DNA of 64,000 bases from Trichostrongylus colubriformis (lineage: Eukaryota > Nematoda > Chromadorea > Rhabditida > Trichostrongylidae). The DNA is taken from positions 42,728,203-42,792,202 of the forward strand of contig OZ022257.1 of assembly GCA_963978905.1 (NCBI GenBank), read 5' to 3'. This document shows, piece after piece, positions 30,790-42,379 of the stretch (its first letter is position 1; each line of letters starts with the position of its first letter). A program made the translations under genes and the position numbers. The notes beneath the pieces were generated by a model. That model was not told the DNA's origin and did not search any database. It worked only from the letters and a program-made list of their open reading frames with translations.

Positions 30790-31930
30790 CTGGAATGCGT
30801 AGATTAGGTGTTTGTGTACATAGCTATTAGGTTGCTGTGTAATTAATGCGACTTTTTAATGCTGCATTTTTTTGTAGTAGATTTGACGTTTTGACTACTA
30901 CCAAATGGGAAGTAGTCTTGGTTGCGATAGTGAAAACACCCCTGAATAATCATTTAAACTCTGTTTTGCTATATTTTACCATTGTTTTCGCTAAACAAAA
31001 TTGTTTAAAAAGCCGCATTAATTATGCACCGACCCAATATTTACTTTAGTCAAAGTACACCCGTATCTTGATGCCAGAAATCGTTCTCGATTCGCCCGAC
31101 CGTCCTCAGACGGAGGAAGCCTCGAAGTGTAGCCAACGCGGGCTCTCGCCAAAGATAGCCGAGCTACGGCACTGCGCTTCGCGACAAACACCGGCTAGTG
31201 CTGCACGCCCATCCCAGCGCCACCGTGTACTCCTCTTCTCTTCCTCGATAGAACCGACCGGGTACACGTACGCCGGGTTCTCTGCTAACAATGAGTAGAA
31301 CACTTATATCTTGGCCACAAGCATACGAGGAGTGAACTGAGCAGAAACGGCACTTGTCGACCAGTGACAAGATTGCTACGCACGCGAAGCTCTCCCTATG
31401 ACAATTTCCCTGCCAAACATTCTTCGCCTAGCATCCATTCAGTCGCGGGTAGGGCAGAGTCAAAAAAATCGATAGGTATCGTACCTCCCTGGCCTATTCG
31501 TCTGTTCACGATTCGCCTATTAGCCACCTGTATACACAGTCAGCAACTCTGAACATTGCTCAAAGCCAGCCGGGCAGAGCTCGTCACCATTCACAGATAT
31601 TATAAATAAACTTTATTCATAATCCATTCCTTCTGGGATACGCTATCCATTTGATTACGACGAAGCCGTAGAAGTCTTTTTCAGCTTTTCTTGAATTTTA
31701 TCATCTAGCCATTTCCATCGGAAAGTCAATATGAAATCGAAATTTTTGATGAGATCAAAGGTTTCTCTTTATATTAATAATAACAACTTTAATAGCAACC
31801 ATAGGAAGGGATCGACCTTTCTTGTCTTTGACGCTGACCTGCTCATCTTGCCGGATACCAAGTCACTGACGGTACCGTTAATCTTAAGCAGAAGGCTTTC
31901 ATCATCACTTCTAGTTTCGTTTCATCATAA
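30790..31930. other. Gene-free stretch
   Basis: Overlapping short frames at 31068-31370 have no splice support. Nothing else is recognisable. Confidence 0.4.
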
Positions 31931-33111
31931 ATAGGGTTGAGGAATAAGTTCCCGCGATTTTTTGTTCCCTATTTTTCACATTGTTCCCTTTATCTTTCGA
32001 CAAAGCTTATATATATATTTTCGATAGAGCTTCTTCTGCTCTAAGAAACGCCACTATCTGTTTTTCGATTCCTCCGATTGCCTAATATTTATGAGGTTTG
32101 GAAATAAAGCAGGCTGAAGGCACAAATTGGCACTCTCGACACTTCGTCTTCCTCGTCTGCCATTGAGATCAGAAAATGTATGTGCTATGTTATCGATAGA
32201 GCTTTTTCAGCTCTATAGAATGGTATTTCTTTTTCTACGAGTCGCTCAACTTTTTGACTCACAAATGCGGTACACAGCAAAAGTGTGCACTTTTGCTATC
32301 TTCTTTTCCTCGGCTACTATCGAGATTGGATAGAATATACATGCTCTACAAGATGATACCACTCATCTATTGTATTCTTTCATATTTTAGCATGTGGGAA
32401 TAAGTTTCCACCTTCTTTCGGTTCAAATTTGCGTAGTGATAATGAAATGTTTTCACACAATGTTTCATGTCATTTTATAGGAAATTTTTCGCTCACTCTA
32501 CAGGACGGTGTTCACGGTTTTTGTTCAAATTAATTTTTGCCATTTTTTAGATCATTTGAAAGGAGTGTCATGTCGACGAAATCGAGAATGGTGTCGACAC
32601 CATGCTCGATTTCGTCGACTTGACGCTCTTTTTAAATGATCTAAAACCGTGAACAGTCTTGTAGAGCGAAAAAAGCTTTATCGAATGCATGTATGGGTAC
32701 TCTCTCCAATTTCGATGGTAGGCGAGAAAGAGAAGATAGCGAAAGTGCACACTTTTGCTATGTACTGCATTTGTGAGTCTTAAAAGCAAAAAAAGTTGAG
32801 CGATTCGTAGAAAAAGAAGTACCATTCTGTGAAGCTGAAAAAGCCTCATCGAAGGCGTATGTACATACATTTTTTGATCTCGGTGGCAGACGAGGAAGGC
32901 GAAGTGTCGAGAGTGCCAATTTTAGCCTTCAGCTTACTTCATTTCCAAACCTCATAAATATTAAGCAATCGAAGGAATCGAAAAACAGATAGTAGCTTTT
33001 CGTAGGGCAGAAAAAGCTCTATCCAAAACATATATAAGCTTTGTCGAAAGGTGAAGGAACAACGTGAAAAACAGAGAGCAAAAAACCGCTGGAACTTATT
33101 CCTTAACCCAA
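31931..33111. repeat. Foldback element of about 1.18 kb
   Basis: Outer ends GGGTTGAGGAATAAGTTCC and GGAACTTATTCCTTAACCC are inverted. Further paired blocks include AGTGTGCACTTTTGCTATCT, GGCACTCTCGACACTTCG and TCGATAGAGCTTTTTCAG with their complements on the right. The fold centre is the perfect inner palindrome around GTGTCGACAC (32591-32600). The left arm is longer because of an extra unpaired stretch (about 32340-32550). There is no protein; short frames on both strands mirror one another. Confidence 0.85.
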
Positions 33112-34090
33112 TAGAAGCACATTCAAGAACTACTCCCAGAAGGAGAACCCAAAAAAAAGTTTTGTGGCCGTTGTACTGTTTCAATAAGAGATTCCAACGA
33201 TCATGTTTTCTCTTAAACTATAAATACACGACATCGTTTTCGTTTTCACATCGTTTTTTTTTGCCTGACAATTATTTACATTAGTCTTTGCACTTACGCA
33301 TTCCGTTCGCTACCGCTATCCTCACCTTTTCACTTTCGTTCTGACGATGAGAAAACATCCTCATCCAACTGACATTGAAAGGAACCGGAAGGGGTCCGAA
33401 ACAAGAGGAAGATGCAAAGAAATGAGCATTTTGTAACGAAGACTCAAGGTTAGAAGCGATAATCGGCGAAAAAACCCGCACTCAAAAGCGCGATGCTGCG
33501 GTATGTATTCGCATTCTATTCGCATCAAACACCCAGACTTTCCGAGTTGTCCGCTGTAGGAGACGGGCCGCGCGCCAACCTCAATTTTAGCACCTGACTC
33601 CCAGCGCAGTGGAGTGGCCATTCCCATTACAAGAGCATTCATGTAAGTACATCTAGAAACAATATAAGTAAGAACAAAGTGAAAAGTAAAGGAAAAAACA
33701 AATTCATCATAGAATCATCCCCTCTTGGCACCATGCCAAGGCGTCAGATTGGCGAGTTTGTGCAATGGCGGCCACTTAAACTCGTCCACACGATGTCTTT
33801 CTACCGTAATCCAAAATTACCCCCTTCCGGTGTCTTTAACCGAATGCGATTCTTGCTGGTCATCCAGTAGATCATCTGCAATATAGAAGAAACAACTAGT
33901 TAATGGTGAACTCCTTGGAATCATGAAAACATACACTGGTTAACTGGTTGCTCAGATTTTGCATTAGGAGCTTCTACTGCTGGTCCTGAGGGAGCGGTTT
34001 CGCTGACTTTTCATTCCGGCTGTAGGCGTGAGCCTCAGCGACGAGACTTAGGACAGCAAACATCATTATGCTAAAAACTCTCCCAATCGA
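33112..34090. other. Gene-free stretch
   Basis: Nothing convincing. A fragment near 33821-33836 (CCTTCCGGTGTCTTTAA) resembles the end of the TTAAAGGC MITEs. Confidence 0.4.
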
Positions 34091-34097
34091 TTCCTAT

Positions 34098-34333
34098 CTA
34101 ATGCTTTTCCGCAATTCTGCAATTCTGCGATTCCACAAATTCCGAAACTGTGAACGCTGCCATACTACTAGCACTGCTATTCACATCACTTGAGTCTAGT
34201 GGTGTTGAGATATCGGTCGTGTCACTTGATTTGGCAGGATGTGCACGTCTTGACTGTACGCTACGTTTGCGGTCATCTCCCGAGAGTACGCTTCTGACTG
34301 GTAAGAGCGCATCAAGATTGCGCATGGACGTGA
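34098..34333 (-). CDS. Possible exon, Ser/Thr-rich tail
   Basis: On the minus strand, following the acceptor GTGTGCAACAG, a frame reads MLTSMRNLDALLPVRSVLSG, then KSSDTTDISTPLDSSD, to a stop at the low end. The composition resembles a cytoplasmic tail. It is on the same strand as the candidate membrane-protein exons at 36526-37657, but a link is speculative. Confidence 0.25.
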
Positions 34334-35133
34334 GCATGTCTGTTGCACACAAAGGGCACGCAGAAGGTGGGTTCAGCCAAATGCCGAGTTTTCACCTACT
34401 CCATCCGGTACACTCCTATAGCCAGGCGGAATAAATGTTGTGTTACACTTTCATAAAACCATGTCTTTATGAGCTTTTATCAGCCAACCTTTATTGTTAA
34501 CAGTTATACGAATGAACGCTTCTGCAGATGTTTCTGCTACGCTGATGCTCCATTGATGGTGCGGCCCAGTACATGGCCATGGCCCTCTGCGATCAATCCA
34601 ATACCGATGAGTCATGACTTATTGGAAGACTTGCAATCGGTTTCATTCGCTCGTTTTCCTTTGATTGACCTGTAACCGAACGGTTCTTCTGGGATGCATT
34701 ACATCAGCGCCCTTTCTTCTGTGGCACTTAGTGCACTTAGTGCGGCTTCAGCACACTGCAGACTGACTGCGAGTGAACTAAAAAGGGGTTTAAGTAAGTT
34801 TTGATCTCTCACATCCTTAGACTGATACTGCGAGCAATTCGGATTCTCATCCGGTTTTCCGTGATCAACACACAATCATTCATTTGCGGACGGGCAGACA
34901 GACTATCATGCCGACATGCCGACGAATAAACGCACAAAATTAACATATAAGAGAAGGATTGCTTAACTTCAGTATATGAGCGCTTCATATATAGAGCCTA
35001 TTTGGTCCCCTTCACTTGTTCCCACCTTTCTGCAATTTGCGCCTCCTGAGGAGCGTTCCCCTCGGAATCAAGGGCAACCGAGTGGTGCACATGAGATTCA
35101 TTTTCTGTGGACTAATCTTTTCAAAAGACCATC

Positions 35134-35192
35134 GAGGATGAAAAAGGAAATGTGTTTCAAAAGACCATCAAGGATGAAAAAGGAAATGAGAA
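35134..35192 (+). repeat. Two-copy tandem repeat, about 34 bp
   Basis: AAAAGACCATCGAGGATGAA and AAAAGACCATCAAGGATGAA, each followed by AAAGGAAATG, occur back to back. Confidence 0.8.
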
Positions 35193-35717
35193 ATGGGAGG
35201 ACATAATCTTCGCTTTATTCACTGCGAGTGAATTATGTGGCGAAAAATGTGTCGACACCGCACGCCCTGGGGTCTTTGTCGCGACCTCCTTCGGTCATAC
35301 GGCTGCAGTGGCCTGAGTTGCTATATCGCGAAGCAACGTTCATGGGCGGTGGTCGTTCTCGCCGCTTCCATTATCCCCCCCCACTTTTACAGATGGATGG
35401 GGCGCGAAAGCACGTCTGATAAAGAGCACTGGTGCAGTGGTAGGAAAGAGGTCCTTATAGAGAATTACTTCTCTAGTTTCTACTTTTTTCCATTTCTGCT
35501 AAACTCTATCTCTATCCTTCTTCTGTAAGGCCTCACTGATGAGTCATCGTTGTAAGCGTTTCTAAGCTAATCAGTTGGCTGATCAGTAGCATCAACTTTC
35601 AACATAAAGCAATATCTGTAGCTTGATCAAATGCCAGTTCATTTGCTCACCTACTGGTACAGTAATCGTACAGTAACCATCGCCATCACATTTGTAAGTT
35701 TTATTAGAAAGATTAAA

Positions 35718-35840
35718 GTTTAATTACCCAAGTTTGAGGTTGCTCGGACCGTGACGATAAGATCCGCGTGGCAGCAATTCTAACCGGCCTCGATAGCCTA
35801 GTCCTATTCCTTGAATTTCTGGCCGCTTTATTCCGTTCTT
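35718..35840 (+). ncRNA. SL1-like leader with possible SL RNA body
   Basis: Positions 35718-35738 are GTTTAATTACCCAAGTTTGA plus G, identical to SL1 bases 2-22; only the first base differs (A for G). A GT follows directly, as at the SL RNA splice donor. An Sm-site-like AATTTCTGG lies at 35814-35822. The body does not resemble the conserved SL1 RNA intron-like part, and the Sm site is further from the donor than usual. It could therefore be a divergent SL RNA gene, an SL RNA pseudogene, or the 5' end of a retrocopied trans-spliced mRNA. Confidence 0.5.
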
Positions 35841-36129
35841 TCCCTACTGTGGCACTATCGCGTGTTCAACAATCAGTGAGTGGCTGAAAAGGCAGCGACA
35901 CACCCGTCACTGTGTCATCACCTTGCACGAAACGCATTATTATTTCACAGATTTATTGAACATCAAGGCACATGCTTACAGTAATTGTATATACACAAGA
36001 TAATAAATAAACATGTGAGCACCGATTGCAATACCCGATAAACCCTGCAGGAAAAACAACATAGGACAAGCAAAAATTGTCATCAACACATTGAAAATGG
36101 CGGATTGATGCATGGAACTCGTATAGCTG

Positions 36130-36322
36130 ATAAGTTCAGGATGCGACAGGACGGTATACCGTAACGAAATTTATTACAAGTCAATTAACTTGATGAACTT
36201 AACTGAAGAAATCTAGATGAACCGCAATACCGCTCGAGATCTACCGAAAATGCGCTCAGTCGGGATTCGCGTGTAAGCCCACAGTGATTACGGTATACCG
36301 ATTTGTCACATCCTGAACTTAT
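36130..36322. repeat. MITE with TA target site (Tc1/mariner-like)
   Basis: Inverted ends AGTTCAGGATGCGACAGG and TTGTCACATCCTGAACT, with inner GACGGTATACCGTAAC and GTTACGGTATACCG, are flanked by TA on both sides. Confidence 0.7.
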
Positions 36323-36525
36323 ACTCTCGCAAATCTCTTGGGTGAGTGCGAGTTTCTAAGTGGCGTTATCTTTCATTCCTGACCAGCAGATGCTGCTGAA
36401 TGAAAATCGATACCAGTTGGAATTTCGTGCAGTATTGTAAAGGAACCAGCCAGAGTTTATATACAGAAGTGAAGATTAAATTTCGCAAGCGTGAACAAGC
36501 ACAGAAAAATCTCACTGGGGATTGC

Positions 36526-37657
36526 CTAGGCCGCTGCGGCAGCTTGTGGTCTGCCGTTCCGTCTGATCAGATGATATGGACGTCTGGATGAGCGGCTTTC
36601 TTCCATCTCACAACAAAGGCTCAAGTTGTCAGTGAATGCGATCAGTAGTTGAATGTACGCCAAGAACTGAATAGTCACCGGTACTGACAACATAAAACTC
36701 AAGATAAGCTTGGCAAAGCAAAAGCATATCGGATGACTCACCACAGCGACAGTGTCATTCACCTCTGACTCGTGTAGCGAAAGAAACACGATTCGAAGCA
36801 GTGAAAGAATGGTCAACGAGAAAATCCGAAGTAACGTCTGAAAATTGTCAGATTAGCAGACGGTTTCATTCGCCGGAAAAAAAGCAATACGTTGTGCCTC
36901 ACAAACGCGCAGAGAACTCATCAAATTTTTTTTGGAGAACATCAAGGGTAATGGGCGCCACAGTTTGCCTCTTCACACAGGAAAACAGATTTACAGCGAG
37001 TAAAAAGTAGGATCCCGTTTAGATGATACTTGGAACGTTTAGAGATGAAACACGACCCCAAAGGAAAGGAAGAGGGTCCGAGACAGTCAGGCCGCCGCTT
37101 CCCTTCAACGCGCCGCCTCCAAGTGGACGTGATGAGATGTATGTTAGTCCGATAGAACTGATGCGACCCATCAGGCCACGTCCCGATCACATGAATGGGG
37201 TAAGGCCCCCATGCCTCAGATTTTGGCTATTTCATTTCGCTTTCTCCTACTTCAGCATCACTGATTGCTAGGATCCCTTCCATCAGTTTCAACAGTCATT
37301 TGAATCATTCACTACCCTTGATATCCAACTGTGATTTTGTAGCCCAAAGCTGCTGAGTGATTTTAACGAACCCTCGGCGAGACGAAACCAACCTTAACTT
37401 TGTCGATATGCCAAAGCTTTCTCATTTGAGCTCTTGAGAAAGGATTTCGCGATAGGCAGCCGTAGTGAGCACATGCAAGGTAGAAAACGCCAGTGATTAG
37501 CGGCAAAGACACGATGCCGTCGAGAAGGACGTGTTGAGCGCACGACACGGTACCGACAAGCTAAAATGACCAATCTGATGAGAACTGACCAAGTCAAGGA
37601 CAAAATAAAGAAACGCAATGGGACTAGAATTGAAAACCTTACAAGAATCATCATCAT
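36526..37657 (-). CDS. Candidate small multi-pass membrane protein
   Basis: Minus-strand model: 37657-37643, 37560-37393 and 36837-36526 (TAG). The first intron is 82 nt (GTAAGG...TTTTAG) and the second ends TTTTCAG. All junctions are phase 0, giving about 164 residues. Hydrophobic segments are HVLLDGIVSLPLITGVFYLA, TLLRIFSLTILSLLRIVFLS and FAKLILSFMLSVPVTIQF then LAYIQLLIAF. A basic tail (EMEESRSSRRPYHLIRRN) follows, ending in an alanine run. It might be a tetraspan protein or an N-terminal transmembrane block of a larger transporter, but I do not recognise it. The ATG is chosen only because upstream frames are closed. It could also be a fragment of a longer gene. Confidence 0.35.
37023..37200 (+). 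CDS. Possible proline-rich exon
   Basis: A plus-strand frame reads RPPLPFNAPPPSGRDEMY then ELMRPIRPRPDHMNG and ends at a good donor (GG|GTAAGG, about 37199). It lies opposite the second intron of the minus-strand candidate gene. No neighbouring exons were identified. Confidence 0.25.
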
Positions 37658-37907
37658 CACTCCGGCAAGATAATATCAGTGGACTTATGTTACACACTAA
37701 CTATTTCTACGAAGCAGCGTAGATGCTTTGAGGTTGTGCGACAAAACACTCGAGTTGGGCTATCGCGCAACGCAAATTGCGTCACTGCGTGGATCGTCAC
37801 GGACCAACAAAGCACTCACTTCTTGCGCTAAGGGGAGTGTTTGTTGCCTCCTCGCGTAATCTGACCCTGTTCGAATGTGCTGTCGCACATCCGTGTCGCA
37901 ATACTTT

Positions 37908-38000
37908 TACTTGAAAGGAATCGTGCACGAGATGAGTTTTTCTATAATATTACCCATATATTCAGTTGTATTTGCCTAATAAGAGCCGCATGCGTGTCAT
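37908..38000. repeat. Solo arm of the GTGCACGATTC MITE family
   Basis: GGAATCGTGCACGAGATGAG, TTACCCATATATTCAGTTG, TATTTGC and GCCGCATGC are the left-arm landmarks of the elements at 960, 60288 and 62740. No right arm follows. Confidence 0.6.
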
Positions 38001-38365
38001 GTCGCACGATAAACCCATTCCGACGACTGTCGCACACTTCATTATCACTCCAACTACGTGCAAGCACGCTATTTGAATTTAAGTTCAGTGTGAATGAAAA
38101 AGTAACTCTGGTGCTGAAGAAATTTGCTCATGCGCCATATCTGAGTTATAATGCATGTTTCGGATTCTCTGGGGCTTTATTATGGAGACATTAGGCAGTG
38201 TGCTAAGTATGAGAAAGACTTACCATTGCATAGTGATGAAGCGAATCGAAGAGGTTTGTCTGATCGTGACTGCACATGACCACTACAATACGCCTCTGAA
38301 AACGAAGTATGAACACTTCAATAAGAAGCTCAGCCGTTTAAGCGAGAGAGCATAATATCGACTCC

Positions 38366-38453
38366 TCAAACTCACTGAGTCACTGAGTCACTGAGTCATA
38401 TGGAGGGACGTAAAACCCGTCCTCAGACGTGACTCAGTGACTTGAGTTTCGTG
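38366..38453. repeat. Tandem CACTGAGT units and inverted partner
   Basis: CACTGAGTCACTGAGTCACT, a tandem 8-mer, is followed after a short GC-containing spacer by CGTGACTCAGTGACTTGAG, forming a fold. Confidence 0.75.
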
Positions 38454-38490
38454 AACAATCCAACGACACGGCACTTTAACGTACTTAATC

Positions 38491-38533
38491 GTTCAACTAT
38501 CAGTTTTCAGCAAAAACCGATAGTTGAACGATA
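38491..38533. repeat. Perfect 13-bp stem hairpin
   Basis: ATCGTTCAACTATC and GATAGTTGAACGAT pair perfectly around a loop of about 15 bases. Confidence 0.85.
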
Positions 38534-38539
38534 ACGCGA

Positions 38540-39460
38540 ACATAGATGATAATGCAACGGGATGCTTCAAAGAAAACAAGAGACGAAGAAGAAAAAAGCA
38601 AAAACAAAAAGGAGGAAAACAAAAACAACCGCCGTGGCATCCATCAATGTCGGCGAACGGCGCCGCATCCCATTATGGAAAGAGCGCTATTTTGTATACT
38701 GATTTCCGAGACACATTTCTCTCGCGCCACTCTTGAGGGACGTCTACCCTTCTATTTACATGCCAACCCCACCGATAGCCTCGTATGTGTACAACTCGAG
38801 CGCTATGATCAGCGCGATATGGCCTTGGCTGCCGAAGTGTAAACCACGCATTGTGAACCTTTGTTAGTTACTGCGACCATAATACAAGCTACCTAAAAGA
38901 TTGCACACTTCCACATAGTATTTCACGAAACAGCGAATCGACGTGCTCAATTGTGTAATAGTGTAGAAAGAAAGGAATGAAAAGATAAGAACAAGCGAGT
39001 AATAGGACCCCATCCTGAGAAGGGGAACGTGTCTCTCCCTCTGTCCATCTGAAGCAGATGGCTAGGGCCCTTATGTCAGCTCAAACAGCTATAAACGTTC
39101 CCCGCCCTCGGCTACTTGGCCAGCAGAAACTGTAAGATCGAGAAGCAAACTAGGAAGCCGCGGAAAGCCTCAAGGTGCTCTTTTTTACGTAAGTTTTACC
39201 TTGAACCATTTCTTCCCGGTGTTAATTTCCTTCATTACCCCTAATAATGCCATCAATAGGAGAATCCAACAAACAAGGTAGGAAAAGCTGGATAATCATG
39301 AACACAAAATTATAGTAGCCTTGCAAAATTTCCATGAATCTACTAGCGGATATACGAATAGGGCCCCGTCCCCGCCGCTAATATTTTAAAAACGACTTTC
39401 ACAACACATAGTTACACTGTAACTACTATACATGTCTTTAATGATCATTAAACAGTTGTT
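38540..39460. other. Gene-free stretch
   Basis: No supported gene or repeat beyond the hairpins on the left and the MITE on the right. Confidence 0.4.
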
Positions 39461-39463
39461 TTA

Positions 39464-39717
39464 GGCCGCGTTCATACTTTACGGTACCGGCGGCAGGAGT
39501 GGCTGCGTGTCTTTGTGTTTCCGTTTGGCGGCAGGCATGGCTGCGTTCTCAGGCAGTGAGGCAGAGTGGCACGAGGGAGGTGCATAGGCGGGCAACGAGA
39601 CATGGTAGCATGTGCGCCACCATGTCTCGTTGCCCGCCTATGCACCTCCCTCGTGCCACTCTGCCTCACTGCCTGAGAACGCAGCCACGCCTGTCGGTAC
39701 AAAGTATGAACGCTGCC
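39464..39717. repeat. PIF/Harbinger-type MITE, 254 bp
   Basis: The ends are GGCCGCGTTCATACTTTACG and CAAAGTATGAACGCTGCC. TTA lies directly on both sides (39461-39463 and 39718-39720), a clean 3-bp target duplication. The interior is a long hairpin centred near 39606 (GGCAACGAGACATGG and its complement). Confidence 0.88.
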
Positions 39718-40090
39718 TTACATATTCTGTGGGCTTTCAAAGTCTGGTAAACATTCTCTCAGATCCAGCTTCCTTCAAGAGGTAACTAATCATAATACAC
39801 CCAACTTTCCTAAGTTTTTGACTATTACTAAGCGAACCATTTTTGGAATAATTACAGTGTTTCATTACGATCACAAATGAAAGTAATGAAGAATTGAGGG
39901 ATACTAAACATGTATACGCGATAAACGATGTACATTGGGCCAATTTGCAAATGCTACTGTAAGTGTATTACGAAGTAAAGAAACAAATAGGGAAGGATAA
40001 GGATGGACTGGTCATTCTGAAATCTTAGCACTGTGGTGAAGCGCACTGTACGCATATGTACGTGAAACAAACTCACTTAGCGTCAAATAT

Positions 40091-40530
40091 TAAAGGCGCC
40101 GGGATGGGGCTAGGGAGGAAAGCGTATTTCGAAACACTTTCAACTGTAGATACAAATTCGAATTCAGAGAAGATAGAGTGTAGCTAAAATCGCGTTGATA
40201 ACGCGCCTTTGGAGCGCAATTGCACTTTGAGCACGCTTCACCTCATGCTGCACGCTTCAGTCGAACCATCGCTACTGTCATTTGATGTCGTGTGGCGCGA
40301 AATGGATTTCATTCATGATGATGTTAAGCTTGTGAAATAGCACACAGCAACAAAAAAAAAACGAATCAATGAAAGGAAGAATAGGCGAGAGTGTGAAAAA
40401 TGGTGATCATAAAAAACCCTAGCGAACTCACATTCGAAGTCTCGGTAAGACGCCGTAGGTGCAACTTAAAGAAATGCAGGTCGCCGTAACCCATACTGTG
40501 AACCAAAATTGCCCCTTCCGGTGCCTTTAA
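40091..40530. repeat. MITE, TTAAAGGCGCCGGG-terminus family
   Basis: Left TTAAAGGCGCCGGGATGGGG and right CCCCTTCCGGTGCCTTTAA are inverted with mismatches. A single similar end lies at 50543 (TTAAAGGCACCGGGAACAGG). Confidence 0.7.
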
Positions 40531-40562
40531 ATACGAAACAGCGGTATACAATCTTGATATCC

Positions 40563-41465
40563 TGATCTTACGCTGGTCTTACTGATCAAAAGCCACATCC
40601 AGTCTTTGACGGAATCCTGAAGAAGGGCCGCCCTATACACAGGGAGCCGATCGCGTTTACCATTCATGGTTATCCTGTTGACAGTGGCAAGACTCATAGT
40701 CAATTTGTTGAAATAAGGCTACAGCTAGGAAAGGATAAACGTGGTACGGCCAAGCGAGCTGCTTTGCCATGGCACGCATATGATCACTCTGAGGGTTGTG
40801 GACAGGTGTTCAAAGATGCTCGCCGTAGATGGCAAACTGGATCTTTATGGGTTATATGCTGCATATGCCGTAGAATCATAGCAGTTCTACCAGAACATGT
40901 GTAGTTCCTCACCAAGTGTGACTGATCTATGAGGGCTGCTTCACAGGGAATTGATGGCGATTCTGCCCATGTCGCGTTCAGAAACTGGAAACCTTATCTT
41001 AAAGAGAAATCGAAAAACATCAAAGACTGCTTTGAGGTGATGAAATGACGTCATGCGAGTTTTTCGTCGCCGAATTCAAACGTCGGATGAATACCAAAGG
41101 GTAAGGGCAAACGCCAGATGGCTACTAAAAAGTAAAGACTAAGGTTAATGAGGACTGACCATCCCTCACTTTAACCTGAAACCTTCACACTACGCGGCGG
41201 CGCACTCGTCCCTTCTTCGTACTAGAAGAATTAGATTATTTGATCCACACCATATTGAGGAGCATGTTCAAGCATCATATCCAAGAAATGAGCTACGATG
41301 GTACGATTCACTAAAAGAGCTGCCCTATCATCCCCAAAAAGGAGACCTAGTAAAGACGTCACTTATTGTTAGTGGAAGGGAAGGTGCTACCATGAACCAA
41401 AGACTGGAAAAAATGTTCTTAGTTTGCGCCTGCGGTAACTATTCGAATCAAAAATACGGAAAATG
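40563..41465 (+). pseudogene. Decayed coding block, family unknown
   Basis: Two long plus-strand open frames without ATG starts lie in tandem: 40563-40903 (RPIHREPIAFTIHGYPVD, then LPWHAYDHSEGCGQVFKD) and 41142-41465 (RTRRIRLFDPHHIEEHVQ, then ELRWYDSLKELPYHPQKG). Between them are shorter protein-like scraps (HVAFRNWKPYLKEKSKN). The composition is protein-like and the frame changes lack good splice sites, so this is probably a dead mobile-element protein. I do not recognise the family. Confidence 0.4.
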
Positions 41466-41654
41466 AAAGAATCACATTTGCTCATGAATAATTATGAAAC
41501 AGTTCAGAGAAAAAAGACTGAAAAGCGAACAGACATTCCAAGCCATGAAAACACTGCACAATTATTCGTTTTTTCACGAGCAAAAAAGCATCCCCTCTAT
41601 CCCTACTGAAACGGTTCGTCTGTCTTTGGGATGGATAAGGTATGGGACAATAAG

Positions 41655-41975
41655 TAAGGAGCACTCAAGGACCAAATCAAGCTCCACCCGCTGTGGGCGG
41701 AGCGTGCATTGTTGTGTTTTTAGGCCGAAAATTGCTAATTGGGTTCTAATATGACCCAAATGTGAGGGAAAGACGGATTAAGGCCATGGGTTTCTGGAAG
41801 TAATGAAATAGGCTTCGGGCACAGTGGGCGGAGCGTTTGTGGTGGTAAGCGGAGCTTGGACATTCATGGAAAACACCTGTGAAATAGGGAAAGGTCTGAG
41901 ATGGGTAGGGCATGGTATAAGAAGTAAAGAGCACAAACTGGCCAAGCTAAGCTCCGCCTACGGTGGGCGGAGCGT
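41655..41975 (+). repeat. Satellite-related units
   Basis: GCTCCACCCGCTGTGGGCGG (about 41681-41701) and AGCTCCGCCTACGGTGGGCG (about 41948-41970), with GGAGCACTCAAGGACC nearby, are relatives of the 245-bp satellite at 2780-4400. Confidence 0.6.
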
Positions 41976-42225
41976 GCTTCGGTAATGTGTACTGAGTAAA
42001 TTGATAGAAATAAGCAATTTCAATCGACCCGCTGACGCCATGATGGTGCGCGCGCAGCAGTGTACGCTTGCCAAGCGGGTAAAAAAAGTATTCAGTGTTG
42101 ATTGATCCTTTTGTTGGGATGCGCCGCGCATTATAGTTTCATTCAGAATAGCGCCGGCAGGTGAATGTTTCTCGGACTACAGAATAACTAGCAGAAGCCA
42201 AGCGAAGTGATGTCATTTTTTTTCT

Positions 42226-42355
42226 CCTCCCACACGAGGCTGGTACAAACTCATCCACCCCAGAGGGATGGAAGGTTTGGCTGACATGGGCAACGATTGA
42301 TGCGGTATTTGATCCCCGCACCGTGCTAGTGGGATTGTGCGCCACCTGGACTACA
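42226..42355 (-). repeat. tRNA-like SINE, copy 1
   Basis: On the minus strand, a tRNA-like head (GGTGGCGCACAATCCC, then CGGTGCGGGGATCAAATACC as a B-box-like part) is followed by a shared body (CCTTCCATCCCTCTGG, GGATGAGTTTGTACCAGCC). Similar copies lie at 49335, 50280 and 57130. Confidence 0.5.
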
Positions 42356-42379
42356 CTGTCATAATATTTTGCTGTAACA

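Noticed and set aside
37393..37560. Mpv17/PMP22-family exon
   Set aside because: The hydrophobic pattern is loosely similar but the signature residues are not present, so no family is assigned.
38366..38453. CRISPR-like array (tandem CACTGAGT units)
   Set aside because: The units are contiguous without spacers, the setting is eukaryotic, and the unit is only 8 bp.
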